Assembly (NCBI GenBank): GCA_014595895.1
Contig: JABUKB010000001.1
Span: 1,302,001 to 1,366,000 of the forward strand
DNA length: 64,000 nt
DNA from: Lysinibacillus odysseyi
GTDB taxonomy: Bacteria > Bacillota > Bacilli > Bacillales_A > Planococcaceae
Reading direction: 5' to 3'
Of this stretch, positions 42,316 to 51,102 are shown piece by piece. The position numbers and the translations under genes were made by a program. The notes under the pieces were generated by a model. That model made no database searches and was not told the origin of the DNA. It was given only the letters and a program-made list of their open reading frames with translations. Position 1 is the stretch's first letter; every line of letters starts with the position of its first letter.

Positions 42316-42473
42316 CTCCCCAAATCTATCTCCATTTTCCCATTACTTCCATAAAGGAGCAAGGCAATATCGAATTAAGCAACAATAATGATTGTTTATT
42401 TGTAGGGTTATTTGTAGGAAAGGCATTTTTTGTTAAAATATAGGTATAACAAACAATAGATGGGAGGGAAATT

Positions 42474-42848
42474 ATGGGGGATTTTTTAAAAGGAATTATT
42501 TATAGTTTCATATTGCTGATTGTTTTTTTATTGTTTAGAATCGCCTTTGGATTATGGTCATCATTTATTTTATCTTTAGCCCTGTCAACAATCATCTTTA
42601 TCATCATTACAAAGAAAAAGAATGCTACCTCAAAAAAAGTGATATTAAATTCTTTGGGGACTGGCATGTTTTTTAGCATTTTTGCATCAATAGGCATTGC
42701 CTTGTTCCCAAAGGAGCAGATTAGGGATGCAGGCGATGTCATTATGCCTTATATAAATGCTTTCGCCTTTGGTATGGGTGCATTTTTAATATTTACTTGC
42801 TTTGGATTTCTTTCACTCAAGGCTGAGAATCGAACACCCCAACAGTAA
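42474..42848 (+). CDS. Four-helix membrane protein of unknown function
   Basis: A 124-residue protein with four hydrophobic segments and a short basic loop (TKKKNATSKK) after the second. The ATG follows GGGAGGG. No motif recognised. Convergent or related genes are not apparent. Confidence 0.6.
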   Translation: MGDFLKGIIYSFILLIVFLLFRIAFGLWSSFILSLALSTIIFIIITKKKNATSKKVILNSLGTGMFFSIFASIGIALFPKEQIRDAGDVIMPYINAFAFGMGAFLIFTCFGFLSLKAENRTPQQ

Positions 42849-43102
42849 GACTTATTTCTAGTTTCTTTATTAAACAGTTTCTAGCATCTCAACTAAAAAT
42901 CCATTATACTCCATACTTTCGAATTATATCCATCAAGACCTATTCAAGTAAATTGCTTTGCTATGACGAAACTTACTTTATTTTATGACAAATTAGTGAT
43001 ATTGCTTGATTGAATAATATCATTCCTTTATCTTAAGGGTGATTGCAACAATCTCTTTATCATAATAAGCAGGAATTTACTAAAGGATTAGGAGGAAATA
43101 CT

Positions 43103-43669
43103 TTGAAAAGATTGATTGCCACGGCAGCAGCAGTCTTGCTGTCCACAACTCTTTCATACCATGCGTTTGCGCATTCCAATTTCGGGGAATCGACACCGGC
43201 AGATGGCCAGGTAGTAACGGAGCCCTTAAATGAAATTACAATTCAATTTGACGGACAAATCGAACAGGGCAGCTTCATCGAGGTTACAACTTCTTCCGGT
43301 CAAGCTGTTGAACTTCAAGACATTATCGCTGGAGACGGTATATTAACAGGTACTATTGCTGAGCCGCTTCCAAATAACGATTATCACGTAAACTGGAGCA
43401 TTATTAGTGCAGACGGTCACCCGCTAGATGGCGAATTTTCATTTACAGTAAATGTGCCAGCTGCAGAAATAAAAGAAGAGGTTCCTAAAGAAGCAACAGG
43501 AGCATTAGAGGAAACAACGGAAGCTACTAACAAATCAAATGAAGCTCAAGAAGAAGCTGTAGCTGATGAAGTCAAAGAAGACTCATCTCCTGCTACAATG
43601 ATTATCGTTGTTCTGTTCATTTTGATTGTTGCAGGTGCGTTGTTCTTCTTTAATAAAAAAAGGAAGTAA
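43103..43669 (+). CDS. copC: CopC-domain copper-resistance protein with C-terminal membrane anchor
   Basis: A 188-residue exported protein. A signal peptide ends at YHAFA before HSNFGESTPADG; the mature N-terminal His is the expected first copper ligand of CopC. The CopC domain runs to about residue 115 and includes the second His region SADGHPLDGEFSF. An acidic linker rich in Glu/Ala/Thr follows, then a membrane helix (about 163-182) and KKRK. TTG 43103 follows GGAGG by 7 bases. It is adjacent to copD, with which it would handle copper at the membrane. Confidence 0.9.
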   Translation: MKRLIATAAAVLLSTTLSYHAFAHSNFGESTPADGQVVTEPLNEITIQFDGQIEQGSFIEVTTSSGQAVELQDIIAGDGILTGTIAEPLPNNDYHVNWSIISADGHPLDGEFSFTVNVPAAEIKEEVPKEATGALEETTEATNKSNEAQEEAVADEVKEDSSPATMIIVVLFILIVAGALFFFNKKRK

Positions 43670-43672
43670 TTG

Positions 43673-44764
43673 ATGGATATTCTAGTTATTATTAGTCAGG
43701 TACTTTTATACTTATGCTTTTCCCTTTTAGCAGGAAGCTTCCTTCTGTTGCTTATCCCTGGCAAATATCGTCCCTGGCTAAAAATCCCAAAGCTTTTATT
43801 AGTTATGGGTACAATCACCGTACCTATTGCTGCATTTGTGCCAGTATGGGACATTATATTATTCATTGCCCCGCGTCTAGGTCTACTTGAATCAATCAAG
43901 ATTGTATTGACAACCTATACGGCTGGGACTGCATGGGACTTTACCCTTCTTACCTCAATAATATTAATTCTTTTAATTGCTTTCGCAAAATCCACTGAAA
44001 AGACCAGCTTTGCTTCTTTAGGGCTGCTCTTAACGTTTGGATTAATTTTAACGGTTGCTTGGTCAAGCCACGCAGGTTCACTCGATCCACAAATCGGAAT
44101 GATTAGTGACTTTATTCATTTAGTTGCCGTGAGCATTTGGGTTGGCATTCTACTCATAATCGGTTGGTTTTCAATCAATCACGATCATTGGCTTAAATTT
44201 TTAAGCTGGTTTTCCGTAGTTGCGCTGTTTTGTTTAAGTGCTACTATTCTTAGCGGCTTGTTTATGATGGATATAATAGTGGAAGATTATATTGATTCGT
44301 GGATGGTTTCTTACGGGCAAGGATTATTGCTAAAACATTTATTTATGCTGCCTATTCTTTTTTATGCACTCGTAAATGGGCTAATCATTAAATATAAAAT
44401 TTCGAAAAACTCTATGTTTAACCCGACTCCGTGGATTCGCTTAGAAAGCCTTATTTTATTTACCATATTTATGATTACAGCTATCTATTCGCAACAGCCG
44501 CCACCTCATGGAAACTATTTAACAAGCGATGCCATATCACCTTTGTTCCGGTTTTTCAATGACAGCCTCATTGATGCCGGTAGTACAATTGATTTTGTCG
44601 TGAATTCCAATACGGTCATCTTCTTTTTCTTATCCATATTCCTTTTTGGATTACTAGTAGTATCATTCTTCAGGAAAGCTTCCATTCTAATATCTTTCCT
44701 TTTTAGTTGCTTATTTGTTACAAGTATCTATACGATGTTAATGGTAACTGTAGTAATTCGTTAA
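43673..44764 (+). CDS. copD: CopD-family copper-resistance membrane protein
   Basis: A 363-residue protein with eight to nine membrane helices. It has the CopD motif WSSHAGSLDP (about residue 125), the IHLVAVSIWVGILLIIG helix and RLESLILFTIFMITAIYSQQPPPHG. Histidines in these helices are likely copper ligands. The ATG at 43673 follows AAGGAAG and starts 3 bases after the copC stop, so they are coupled. A second copy of its 3' end lies at 45917-45988. Confidence 0.88.
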   Translation: MDILVIISQVLLYLCFSLLAGSFLLLLIPGKYRPWLKIPKLLLVMGTITVPIAAFVPVWDIILFIAPRLGLLESIKIVLTTYTAGTAWDFTLLTSIILILLIAFAKSTEKTSFASLGLLLTFGLILTVAWSSHAGSLDPQIGMISDFIHLVAVSIWVGILLIIGWFSINHDHWLKFLSWFSVVALFCLSATILSGLFMMDIIVEDYIDSWMVSYGQGLLLKHLFMLPILFYALVNGLIIKYKISKNSMFNPTPWIRLESLILFTIFMITAIYSQQPPPHGNYLTSDAISPLFRFFNDSLIDAGSTIDFVVNSNTVIFFFLSIFLFGLLVVSFFRKASILISFLFSCLFVTSIYTMLMVTVVIR

Positions 44765-44808
44765 GGCGAGAGTGGCTCTCTTATTTAATTGAGCCACTCT
44801 CGCCTTTT
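44763..44808 (+). terminator. Strong intrinsic terminator after copD
   Basis: AAGGCGAGAGTGGCTC pairs with GAGCCACTCTCGCCTT, followed by TTATA. Confidence 0.93.
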
Positions 44809-44857
44809 ATATCTAACCTAGTTTATTTAAATAGGAAGCGTACATTTAGCACGCCAG

Positions 44858-45847
44858 TTATAAGGATTCAATCTTCTCTTCAACAAGTATGACCACGTTT
44901 CCCTTCTTGTGTCCTTTCTCGACATATCTATGAGCTTCCACAATCTCGTCGAACGCATAGTATCTGTCAATGATCACTTTCAGCTTTCCTGTCTCAACGA
45001 GTTCTTTAAGGAAGTGTAGTGCTTCGGCAGTTTCAGGTGCATTTCGACTTAATATCAACTTATTGCCGCTTGTCAATTGAGCCCATAGCATTCGAGCATT
45101 TGGTAGCGGTTCAGTAATATTTATGTAAGTACCCCCCTTTTTCAACAATTTCATACAAGCTGAAAAAGAACTTTTGTTTACTGCTTCAAAGATTACATCA
45201 TATGACTCATTTGTTCGAGCAAACCCTCCTGCTGTATAATCGATTACCTTGTCAGCTCCTAGAGATTTTACCAGTTCCAAATTTGCGCTACTGCATACAC
45301 CTGTAACATGTGCTCCGAAATATTTGGCAATCTGAACAGCGTAACTTCCTACACTTCCTGATGCACCATACACTAGAACCTTTTGTCCACTCTGAATATT
45401 AGCTTTTCTAAGAAAAAATAAAGCTGTGCGTGCTCCAATAGGAATAGCAGCAGCTTCTGCATACGTTATATTGGAAGGTTTAATAGATACTGGACCATCT
45501 TCTGGTAAACATTTATATTCGGCATAAGCACCAAAACCCGTCAGAGATGCCGCAAAAACCTGGTCACCTACTTTAAACCTTTTGACATCTTTTCCAATTG
45601 ACTCAATTACTCCAGCTAACTCCATACCTAAAATCTCTTTTTTGGGTTGTGTGAAACCAAGTGATATGCGAGCAGGCAACCAAAAAGCGGGAGGAACTAT
45701 AAAACCCCGCGACCGGATATCGGCTACTGTTACCGTTGTTGCTTTTACTTTAATTAAAATTTCATTTTCCTTGGGAATAGGTTTTTCTATCTCTTTCAAC
45801 TGAAGAACCTCGGGGGGACCATAATTTGTATACACAATTGCTTTCAT
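44858..45847 (-). CDS. Zinc-independent medium-chain dehydrogenase (quinone oxidoreductase-like)
   Basis: A 329-residue MDR-superfamily reductase. It contains the N-terminal [13 protein letters not shown] start, a GroES-like domain, and the Rossmann motif [24 protein letters not shown] (about residue 160). The zinc-binding cysteines of alcohol dehydrogenases are missing, so it is a zeta-crystallin/quinone-reductase-type NADPH enzyme. The ATG follows GGGAG. It is inserted between copD and a second copD 3' end and opposite in orientation. Confidence 0.85.
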   Translation of the reverse strand: MKAIVYTNYGPPEVLQLKEIEKPIPKENEILIKVKATTVTVADIRSRGFIVPPAFWLPARISLGFTQPKKEILGMELAGVIESIGKDVKRFKVGDQVFAASLTGFGAYAEYKCLPEDGPVSIKPSNITYAEAAAIPIGARTALFFLRKANIQSGQKVLVYGASGSVGSYAVQIAKYFGAHVTGVCSSANLELVKSLGADKVIDYTAGGFARTNESYDVIFEAVNKSSFSACMKLLKKGGTYINITEPLPNARMLWAQLTSGNKLILSRNAPETAEALHFLKELVETGKLKVIIDRYYAFDEIVEAHRYVEKGHKKGNVVILVEEKIESL

Positions 45848-45916
45848 CTATCCACTCCCATTCATCGTATCTCTTATTATCATACGAATATTGCGAATAA
45901 ATAGACCTCAGGATTC

Positions 45917-45988
45917 ATCTTTCCTTTTTAGTTGCTTATTTATTACAAGTATTTATACGATGCTCATGGTAACAGTAGTAATTCGTTA
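45917..45988 (+). pseudogene. Second copy of the copD 3' end
   Basis: The last 23 codons plus stop of copD appear again here with five or six base differences from 44692-44764, nearly all synonymous (one Val to Ile change). It has no start. It ends shortly before the terminator at 46012-46044. Confidence 0.85.
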
Positions 45989-46011
45989 AAAAGAGACCGG
46001 AACAAAAACAA

Positions 46012-46044
46012 AAAATCACCAGCAGACGACGTTTGCTGGTGATT
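46012..46044 (-). terminator. Bidirectional terminator after ktrA
   Basis: AAATCACCAGC pairs with GCTGGTGATTT; on the minus strand TTTTTTGTTTTTG follows, ending the ktrBA transcript. Confidence 0.88.
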
Positions 46045-46088
46045 TAATTATGATGAAAGAGGTGATTATCAATATTTTATGAAAGGCT

Positions 46089-46745
46089 TTATTCTAAACT
46101 CGAAAATTTAGCTAAATCATTTCGAGTTCCTATAGTTACTAGAATATCCTCCTCTTGAAGAAATTCATCTGGAGAAGGTGAAATAATAATATCGCCGCTT
46201 CTAATAATAGCAATAACGCTTACTTTAAATCGTGCACGAATATCAAGCTCCCGTAAATTTCTCCCGATCATTTTCTTAGGCAACATGATTTCCTCAAGAT
46301 TATAATCCTTAGATAACTCGATATAATTCAGCATATTTGGTGATAACAGCTGATTCGCAACTCGTTCCCCCATATCTCTTTCCGGATATATTGTCCAATC
46401 TACTCCTATTGTATCTAGTACCTGTCCGTGACGTTTGCTTGTTGCTTTTGCAATGATTTTTTTGATTCCTAAATTTTTCAGGAGCATCACCGTTAAGATG
46501 CTTGATTGAATATCATCTCCAATTGCCACAATGACACAATCAAAGTTCGTTATTCCTAACGACATCAGTGCTTTCTCTTCGGTAGAATCCGCTATAGCAC
46601 TATCCGTTACATACGCTTCGGCATTTTCGACACTTTCTTCATTTATATCAATTCCCAATACTTCTTGCCCGGCTCCATGCAATCTTCTTGCAATACTTGT
46701 GCCAAATCTTCCTAAACCGATAACGGCATATTGGTTTCTAGCCAT
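46089..46745 (-). CDS. ktrA: Potassium channel gating subunit KtrA (RCK)
   Basis: A 218-residue cytosolic RCK protein. The N-terminal Rossmann domain (AVIGLGRFGTSIARRL, then Asp in GIDINE) binds ATP/ADP; the C-terminal RCK_C domain (about 135-218) is the c-di-AMP-binding part in this family. It forms a ring on KtrB and gates K+ uptake. It lies 23 bases after ktrB and shares its riboswitch-controlled leader. Confidence 0.94.
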   Translation of the reverse strand: MARNQYAVIGLGRFGTSIARRLHGAGQEVLGIDINEESVENAEAYVTDSAIADSTEEKALMSLGITNFDCVIVAIGDDIQSSILTVMLLKNLGIKKIIAKATSKRHGQVLDTIGVDWTIYPERDMGERVANQLLSPNMLNYIELSKDYNLEEIMLPKKMIGRNLRELDIRARFKVSVIAIIRSGDIIISPSPDEFLQEEDILVTIGTRNDLAKFSSLE

Positions 46746-46768
46746 TTTCTAACTCTCCCTATATTGGA

Positions 46769-48109
46769 TTATCCAATCATCATATTACCTTTTGGACGTT
46801 TGTAAGTTTCTTTTGTTTGTTTTTTCGTAATCGCAAATCCTAGTGTCAATGGTCCTAGTCTTCCTATAAACATTGTAATAATGATAAAGATTTGGCCAAT
46901 GGGTGATAATTCTGTTGTTAAGCCCATAGATAACCCCACTGTTCCGAATGCTGAAGTTGCTTCAAATAAATACATCATGAAATCATGGCCATGCTCCGTG
47001 ATGCTTAGCAAGAAGGTAACCATTATTACAATCATCATTCCACTGACAGCGACCGTAAGTGCTTTTAGAATTGTTTCCTCAACAATGCGGCGTTTGAAGA
47101 TGATGACATCTCCTTTCCCTTTTAGCTGAGAAAGAACCGTTGCCATTAAAACTGCTAAAGTTGTCACTTTAATACCACCAGCTGTAGAACCTGAACCTCC
47201 ACCGATAAACATAAGGAAAATCGTTAAAAAAAGAGTTGCATCTGTTAAATCCCCCATTGATAGAGTATTTGCCCCTGCTGTTCTAGGACTTACCCCGTGG
47301 AAAATGGCACCTAGTATTTTTCCTCCTAAATGTAATGGACCGAGCGTTTTATCATTTCCATACTCAAACAAGAAAATTAAGATGGGTGCTCCTACAAGCA
47401 GAACAATTGTTGCAATTAAAACAACCTTTGTATGGAGTGAGAGTTTGCGTGTTTCACGATATTCATATAGCTCATTCATTACAACAAATCCAAGACCACC
47501 AATAATAATGAGCGCACATGTGGTTAAAACAACAAATGGATCATCTACATAATGCGTAAAACTATTGAAATCACCGAAAATATCAAATCCGGCATTATTA
47601 AAAAGAGAAATACTATGAAAAATTCCAAAATAAATCGCTTCATCAATAGGCATATTAAATGCAAAACGCATAGCGAGTAAAGCTGCCCCTATACTTTCTA
47701 CAATCACTGTAAAGAACAAAATTCTTTTCATTAATTCCACCATTCCAGCAGTAGAAGTTGCATTATATGCTTCTTTTAGAAGAAGCCTTTCTTTTAGTGA
47801 AATTCTTTTCCCTAACAATGTAAATAAAAATGTCGCAAAGGTCATAAACCCTAGACCGCCAATTTGAATAAGCACAAGAATGACAATTTGACCAAATAAC
47901 GAAAAGGTATTGCCAGTATCTACAACAACAAGCCCTGTAACACATGTAGCAGATGTAGCAGTAAAAAGTGCATCTAAAAATGATAAGCTTACGCCATTAG
48001 CTGTGGCTATGGGAAGTGTTAGTAAAAATGCTCCTACAAAAATGATGAATGCGAACCCTAACACCAAAATTTTAGGAGGATTAAGCCCTTCTAAAAGCAT
48101 ATTTTTCAT
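46769..48109 (-). CDS. ktrB: Potassium transporter KtrB (Trk/Ktr/HKT family)
   Basis: A 446-residue membrane protein with four M1-P-M2 repeats. Selectivity-filter-like segments are ATCVTGLVVVD, SLFNNAGFDIF, VSPRTAGANTL and SAFGTVGLSMG, each with the conserved Gly. GGGSGSTAGGIKVTT is the KtrB intramembrane gating loop. Start taken at ATG 48109 after GGGGAG, giving about the length of B. subtilis KtrB. It imports K+ with KtrA and is preceded by a c-di-AMP riboswitch. Confidence 0.95.
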   Translation of the reverse strand: MKNMLLEGLNPPKILVLGFAFIIFVGAFLLTLPIATANGVSLSFLDALFTATSATCVTGLVVVDTGNTFSLFGQIVILVLIQIGGLGFMTFATFLFTLLGKRISLKERLLLKEAYNATSTAGMVELMKRILFFTVIVESIGAALLAMRFAFNMPIDEAIYFGIFHSISLFNNAGFDIFGDFNSFTHYVDDPFVVLTTCALIIIGGLGFVVMNELYEYRETRKLSLHTKVVLIATIVLLVGAPILIFLFEYGNDKTLGPLHLGGKILGAIFHGVSPRTAGANTLSMGDLTDATLFLTIFLMFIGGGSGSTAGGIKVTTLAVLMATVLSQLKGKGDVIIFKRRIVEETILKALTVAVSGMMIVIMVTFLLSITEHGHDFMMYLFEATSAFGTVGLSMGLTTELSPIGQIFIIITMFIGRLGPLTLGFAITKKQTKETYKRPKGNMMIG

Positions 48110-48206
48110 GTTCTTTCTCCCCGATTTTGAAGTAATCAAATTACCTCTGAAATTGATTTTGTTCCTCTAGATTTCTAATAATCAAGGCATTTCATTATTT
48201 TTCCAA

Positions 48207-48283
48207 AATAAAAAGACCGCATTTAAAACAAGTAGCTATTTGTTGAATTATCAACAAAAGGGCACCTTGAATTAGGCGGTCAT
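48207..48283 (-). terminator. Riboswitch-linked terminator before ktrB
   Basis: GACCGC and GCGGTC pair over a long A/T-rich loop and are followed on the minus strand by TTTTTATTTT, between the aptamer and ktrB. Confidence 0.6.
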
Positions 48284-48284
48284 G

Positions 48285-48425
48285 TAGACCTCCTTCGCTT
48301 TAGCCGACGAAGTTAGCTGACGGGTAGGATGGCGAAGAAGCATATATCATCCCTTCTGCAAAAGCAGAATTAACCCCAAAAGATTGGGTCCTCCGTTCTC
48401 AATATGAGATTTGGCCATATATTAT
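48285..48425 (-). promoter_or_regulatory. c-di-AMP riboswitch (ydaO/yuaA type)
   Basis: On the minus strand the leader reads GAACGGAGGACCCAAT, TTTTGGGGTTAAT, a GCAGAAGGGAT segment, CCATCCTACCCGTCAGCTAACTTCGTCGGC and then GAAGGAGG. This is the order of the ydaO/yuaA consensus, including the CCCGUCAGCUAAC block. Binding of c-di-AMP would stop transcription of ktrBA when potassium is high, as established for the yuaA (ktrA) leader of B. subtilis. Confidence 0.9.
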
Positions 48426-48543
48426 TAACTTGATAGTGGATTTATTGTACTCTTCTCTACATCAATTGTAAATATAAAAAATAAATGGGATTCCCCAAGC
48501 TCTGCTTCTGTGATTAGCGCGAGTATTTCCGTCCTTAAATCGC

Positions 48544-49449
48544 TCATAAATAGCCCAATTTCTTGAGGTCCTTGTAAACTATCCAAGAGAACACTTTTCT
48601 GCCCTTTTTGTTTAAATGATCTGGGTCGATAAAATAATCTTTGTTGGCTGTGAATCTTTGATCACTCATATAATCTAAAAAAGGAACATCTAGTTTAAGA
48701 GCTTCTAAGTACTGAAAAACAAGTCTATCCATTACTTCATCATTGAAATATTCCTGATAAGACTGATGCACTGGCTCCATGGTTAATATTACTTGGTAGC
48801 CTTTCTCGCTACAATAATCTACAATCTCTTTTAGCTGCTTTACGTTTTGTTCAATGTTATTGTTTTCAACCGCTTCTCTGTATTGTGCTTCTACTTTCTC
48901 ATACTTTCTTTCCGAATAATTTTTACCGTTATTTGCCCAAGGTTGATGGGAATTCCATTTAAAGTTTTTCAATTTACCTGCGAGCGCAGACATCAAACTC
49001 CCACTATTTGTCCCGGGTAAGTACAAGTAACTGTAATAGTCCATTAAACGAAACGGTTCAATTTCGTTACGATCCAAAATTTTGTAATAATTTCCTATGT
49101 GCTTTGTCTCGGAACTTGCGAAAGTGATTTGAGAGATGGAAACAATCACTACACCACCAGGTTTAAGATACTTGCCATACTCTTTCAACAATTTATAGTC
49201 ATACTGAATCGTCTGAGCAGGAAGCGCTAAGTCCAGATGGGACAAACCAGTAGGCTTAAAATAATAGCCATACATTGAATGAGATGCGCCTATATTGATG
49301 ATATCAACTGGATACGGATCTTTCTTAAAAGCCAATATTGCATGATCTATGTTGTAATCATGAGAATGTTTTACAAAGCTATTTACCGGCATAAACAGCA
49401 GTAAAACCATAGTCATGATCATTGTTAACTTAATGAATAAACGTCCCAT
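48544..49449 (-). CDS. SGNH-hydrolase-type extracytoplasmic protein (DltD/AlgJ-like)
   Basis: A 301-residue protein with one N-terminal membrane helix (about 5-25) and a large outside domain. The block I motif is IINIGASHSMYGYYF (GxSH-type, Ser at about residue 60) and the late DPDHLNKKG (about 280) carries the Asp-His pair, so a Ser-His-Asp triad of SGNH type is present. Start ATG 49449 follows AAAGGA. It is the last gene of the ACP-ligase-MBOAT unit and corresponds in position to DltD, PatB or AlgJ. It would transfer the acyl group onto the final polymer. Confidence 0.85.
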   Translation of the reverse strand: MGRLFIKLTMIMTMVLLLFMPVNSFVKHSHDYNIDHAILAFKKDPYPVDIINIGASHSMYGYYFKPTGLSHLDLALPAQTIQYDYKLLKEYGKYLKPGGVVIVSISQITFASSETKHIGNYYKILDRNEIEPFRLMDYYSYLYLPGTNSGSLMSALAGKLKNFKWNSHQPWANNGKNYSERKYEKVEAQYREAVENNNIEQNVKQLKEIVDYCSEKGYQVILTMEPVHQSYQEYFNDEVMDRLVFQYLEALKLDVPFLDYMSDQRFTANKDYFIDPDHLNKKGRKVFSWIVYKDLKKLGYL

Positions 49450-49542
49450 AGCAAATCCTTTCAATTCAGTGCTTCTTTTATCAAAATTACTGAATGGCTC
49501 ATGGATTAAACGCAGCCAATTCCTATGTAATTTGTATGAACA

Positions 49543-50994
49543 TTAAAATCCGCCATAAACAAACCCCTTACCCGAAACACCGAATACAAGGACCGAAACA
49601 ATGATAAAAATATAAAAGGCAAGTCTAGCAAATACCCGGCGCTCGGATAGCCATTCCCATGTTGAACCATGTTTTCTTTCGATATACTGAAATAGCTGTA
49701 CAACCATAAAGAAAAAAACGAAAATTACTAAATCTAGCAGCGAAAATATTTCAAATGCTTTCATAATTCCCGATGGTCTCCAGGAATGGATTGTTAAGAA
49801 AAGCTGTGCATTTTCAAATGCATGTGTTACGGAATCCGACCGAAAAAAAACTCTAGAAAAGCAAACCAGCAGGAAAGTTATGGAGATTTTCACCCACCTA
49901 TGCAGCATGGGACTTCTATCCAATTGAATAAAAGAAACCATTTTTTCACGAGAATTTTTTGTATAATCTCCAAACACGCGGTAAAACCCATGAATTAGAC
50001 CCCATAAAACAAAAGTCCAAGCGGCTCCGTGCCAAATGCCGCTTACTAAAAAGGTAATCACTATTGCTAAATAGATTTCACTTCGCTTCTTTTTCCCCTT
50101 GCATAACGGCACAAAGATATAGTCTCTTAGCCATGTAGAAAGCGTTATATGCCATCTGCTCCAAAAATCCGCTATCGAAACCGCAAAATGCGGTTGCTTA
50201 AAGTTTTCTGTCAACTTTATTCCTAGCATTCTTGCACAGCCGATAGCAATGTCACTGCATGCTGAAAAATCAGCGAACAATTGTATCGAGAATAGAATAG
50301 TAGCTAGCACGATTTGCGAACCAGTCGGGTTAGGACTATCAAAAACACTCGATACAATGGGAGCTAGTCGATCTGCAATCAATGTCTTCTTAAAAAAACC
50401 CCATGCAATTCGCTTCATCCCATAGGTTACATTTTCATAATTTACCCTCTGTTCGACTTTAAATTGCGGCAGCAATTTCTTAGCACGTTCAATCGGTCCA
50501 GCAACCAATTGCGGAAAAAATGCAAAAAATATTGAAAAATAGCCGTAATGCCTTTCTGCCTTTTGCTTTCCATAGTAAATATCCACAAGATAACTTACTG
50601 CCTGAAATGTATAAAAAGAAATGGCTAATGGCAGGACAAGTTCTTGGTATGGTACGGTATAATTCAAACCCAGATAGTTTGCAATTGCTCGAAGTGAGTC
50701 ATTTACAAAATTAAAATATTTAAACCAGCCGAGAAAAAACAATAATACAGAAATACCAGCTAGCATGACTTTTTTCTTCTGCTTTTTTGTCTCCTGTTTT
50801 TCAATGATAATTCCAGTAAAATACGTAAAAACTGTGCTTGCAAGCAGTAGCGGTATAAATTGAATGCTTAAGCTAGCGTAAAATAGGTAACTTGCTGCCA
50901 GTAAAAGAATCCATCTGAATCGATGTGGGATTACATAATAAACACAAACAATTATTGCGAAAAATAAAAGAAACTCAATTGATATAAAAGTCAT
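49543..50994 (-). CDS. MBOAT-family O-acyltransferase (DltB/AlgI-like)
   Basis: A 483-residue polytopic membrane protein. The family-typical FWSRWHITLSTWLRDYIFVPL (about residue 270) and the histidine in FLVSGIWHGAAWTFVLWGLIHGFYR (about 320) mark an AlgI/DltB/PatA-type enzyme that carries acyl groups across the membrane. The ATG follows AGGTG. It lies 108 bases after the AMP-ligase gene and 90 before the SGNH gene, all in one direction. Confidence 0.92.
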   Translation of the reverse strand: MTFISIEFLLFFAIIVCVYYVIPHRFRWILLLAASYLFYASLSIQFIPLLLASTVFTYFTGIIIEKQETKKQKKKVMLAGISVLLFFLGWFKYFNFVNDSLRAIANYLGLNYTVPYQELVLPLAISFYTFQAVSYLVDIYYGKQKAERHYGYFSIFFAFFPQLVAGPIERAKKLLPQFKVEQRVNYENVTYGMKRIAWGFFKKTLIADRLAPIVSSVFDSPNPTGSQIVLATILFSIQLFADFSACSDIAIGCARMLGIKLTENFKQPHFAVSIADFWSRWHITLSTWLRDYIFVPLCKGKKKRSEIYLAIVITFLVSGIWHGAAWTFVLWGLIHGFYRVFGDYTKNSREKMVSFIQLDRSPMLHRWVKISITFLLVCFSRVFFRSDSVTHAFENAQLFLTIHSWRPSGIMKAFEIFSLLDLVIFVFFFMVVQLFQYIERKHGSTWEWLSERRVFARLAFYIFIIVSVLVFGVSGKGFVYGGF

Positions 50995-51102
50995 CCAATC
51001 ACCTGATAAAAAATAAACTTAAGATTTTCCATAAAACGAGTCAAAAAGTAACCCTAAAGTTGTCCAAGTTGCATGAAACCCTGAAATGTGTCGATGAAAC
51101 GC

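Noticed and set aside
48285-48425. Idea that the palindromic leader before ktrB is a transposon end like the element at 18845
   Set aside because: The ordered CCCGUCAGCUAAC and AACGGAGG blocks match the ydaO/yuaA riboswitch, and ktrB follows as expected.
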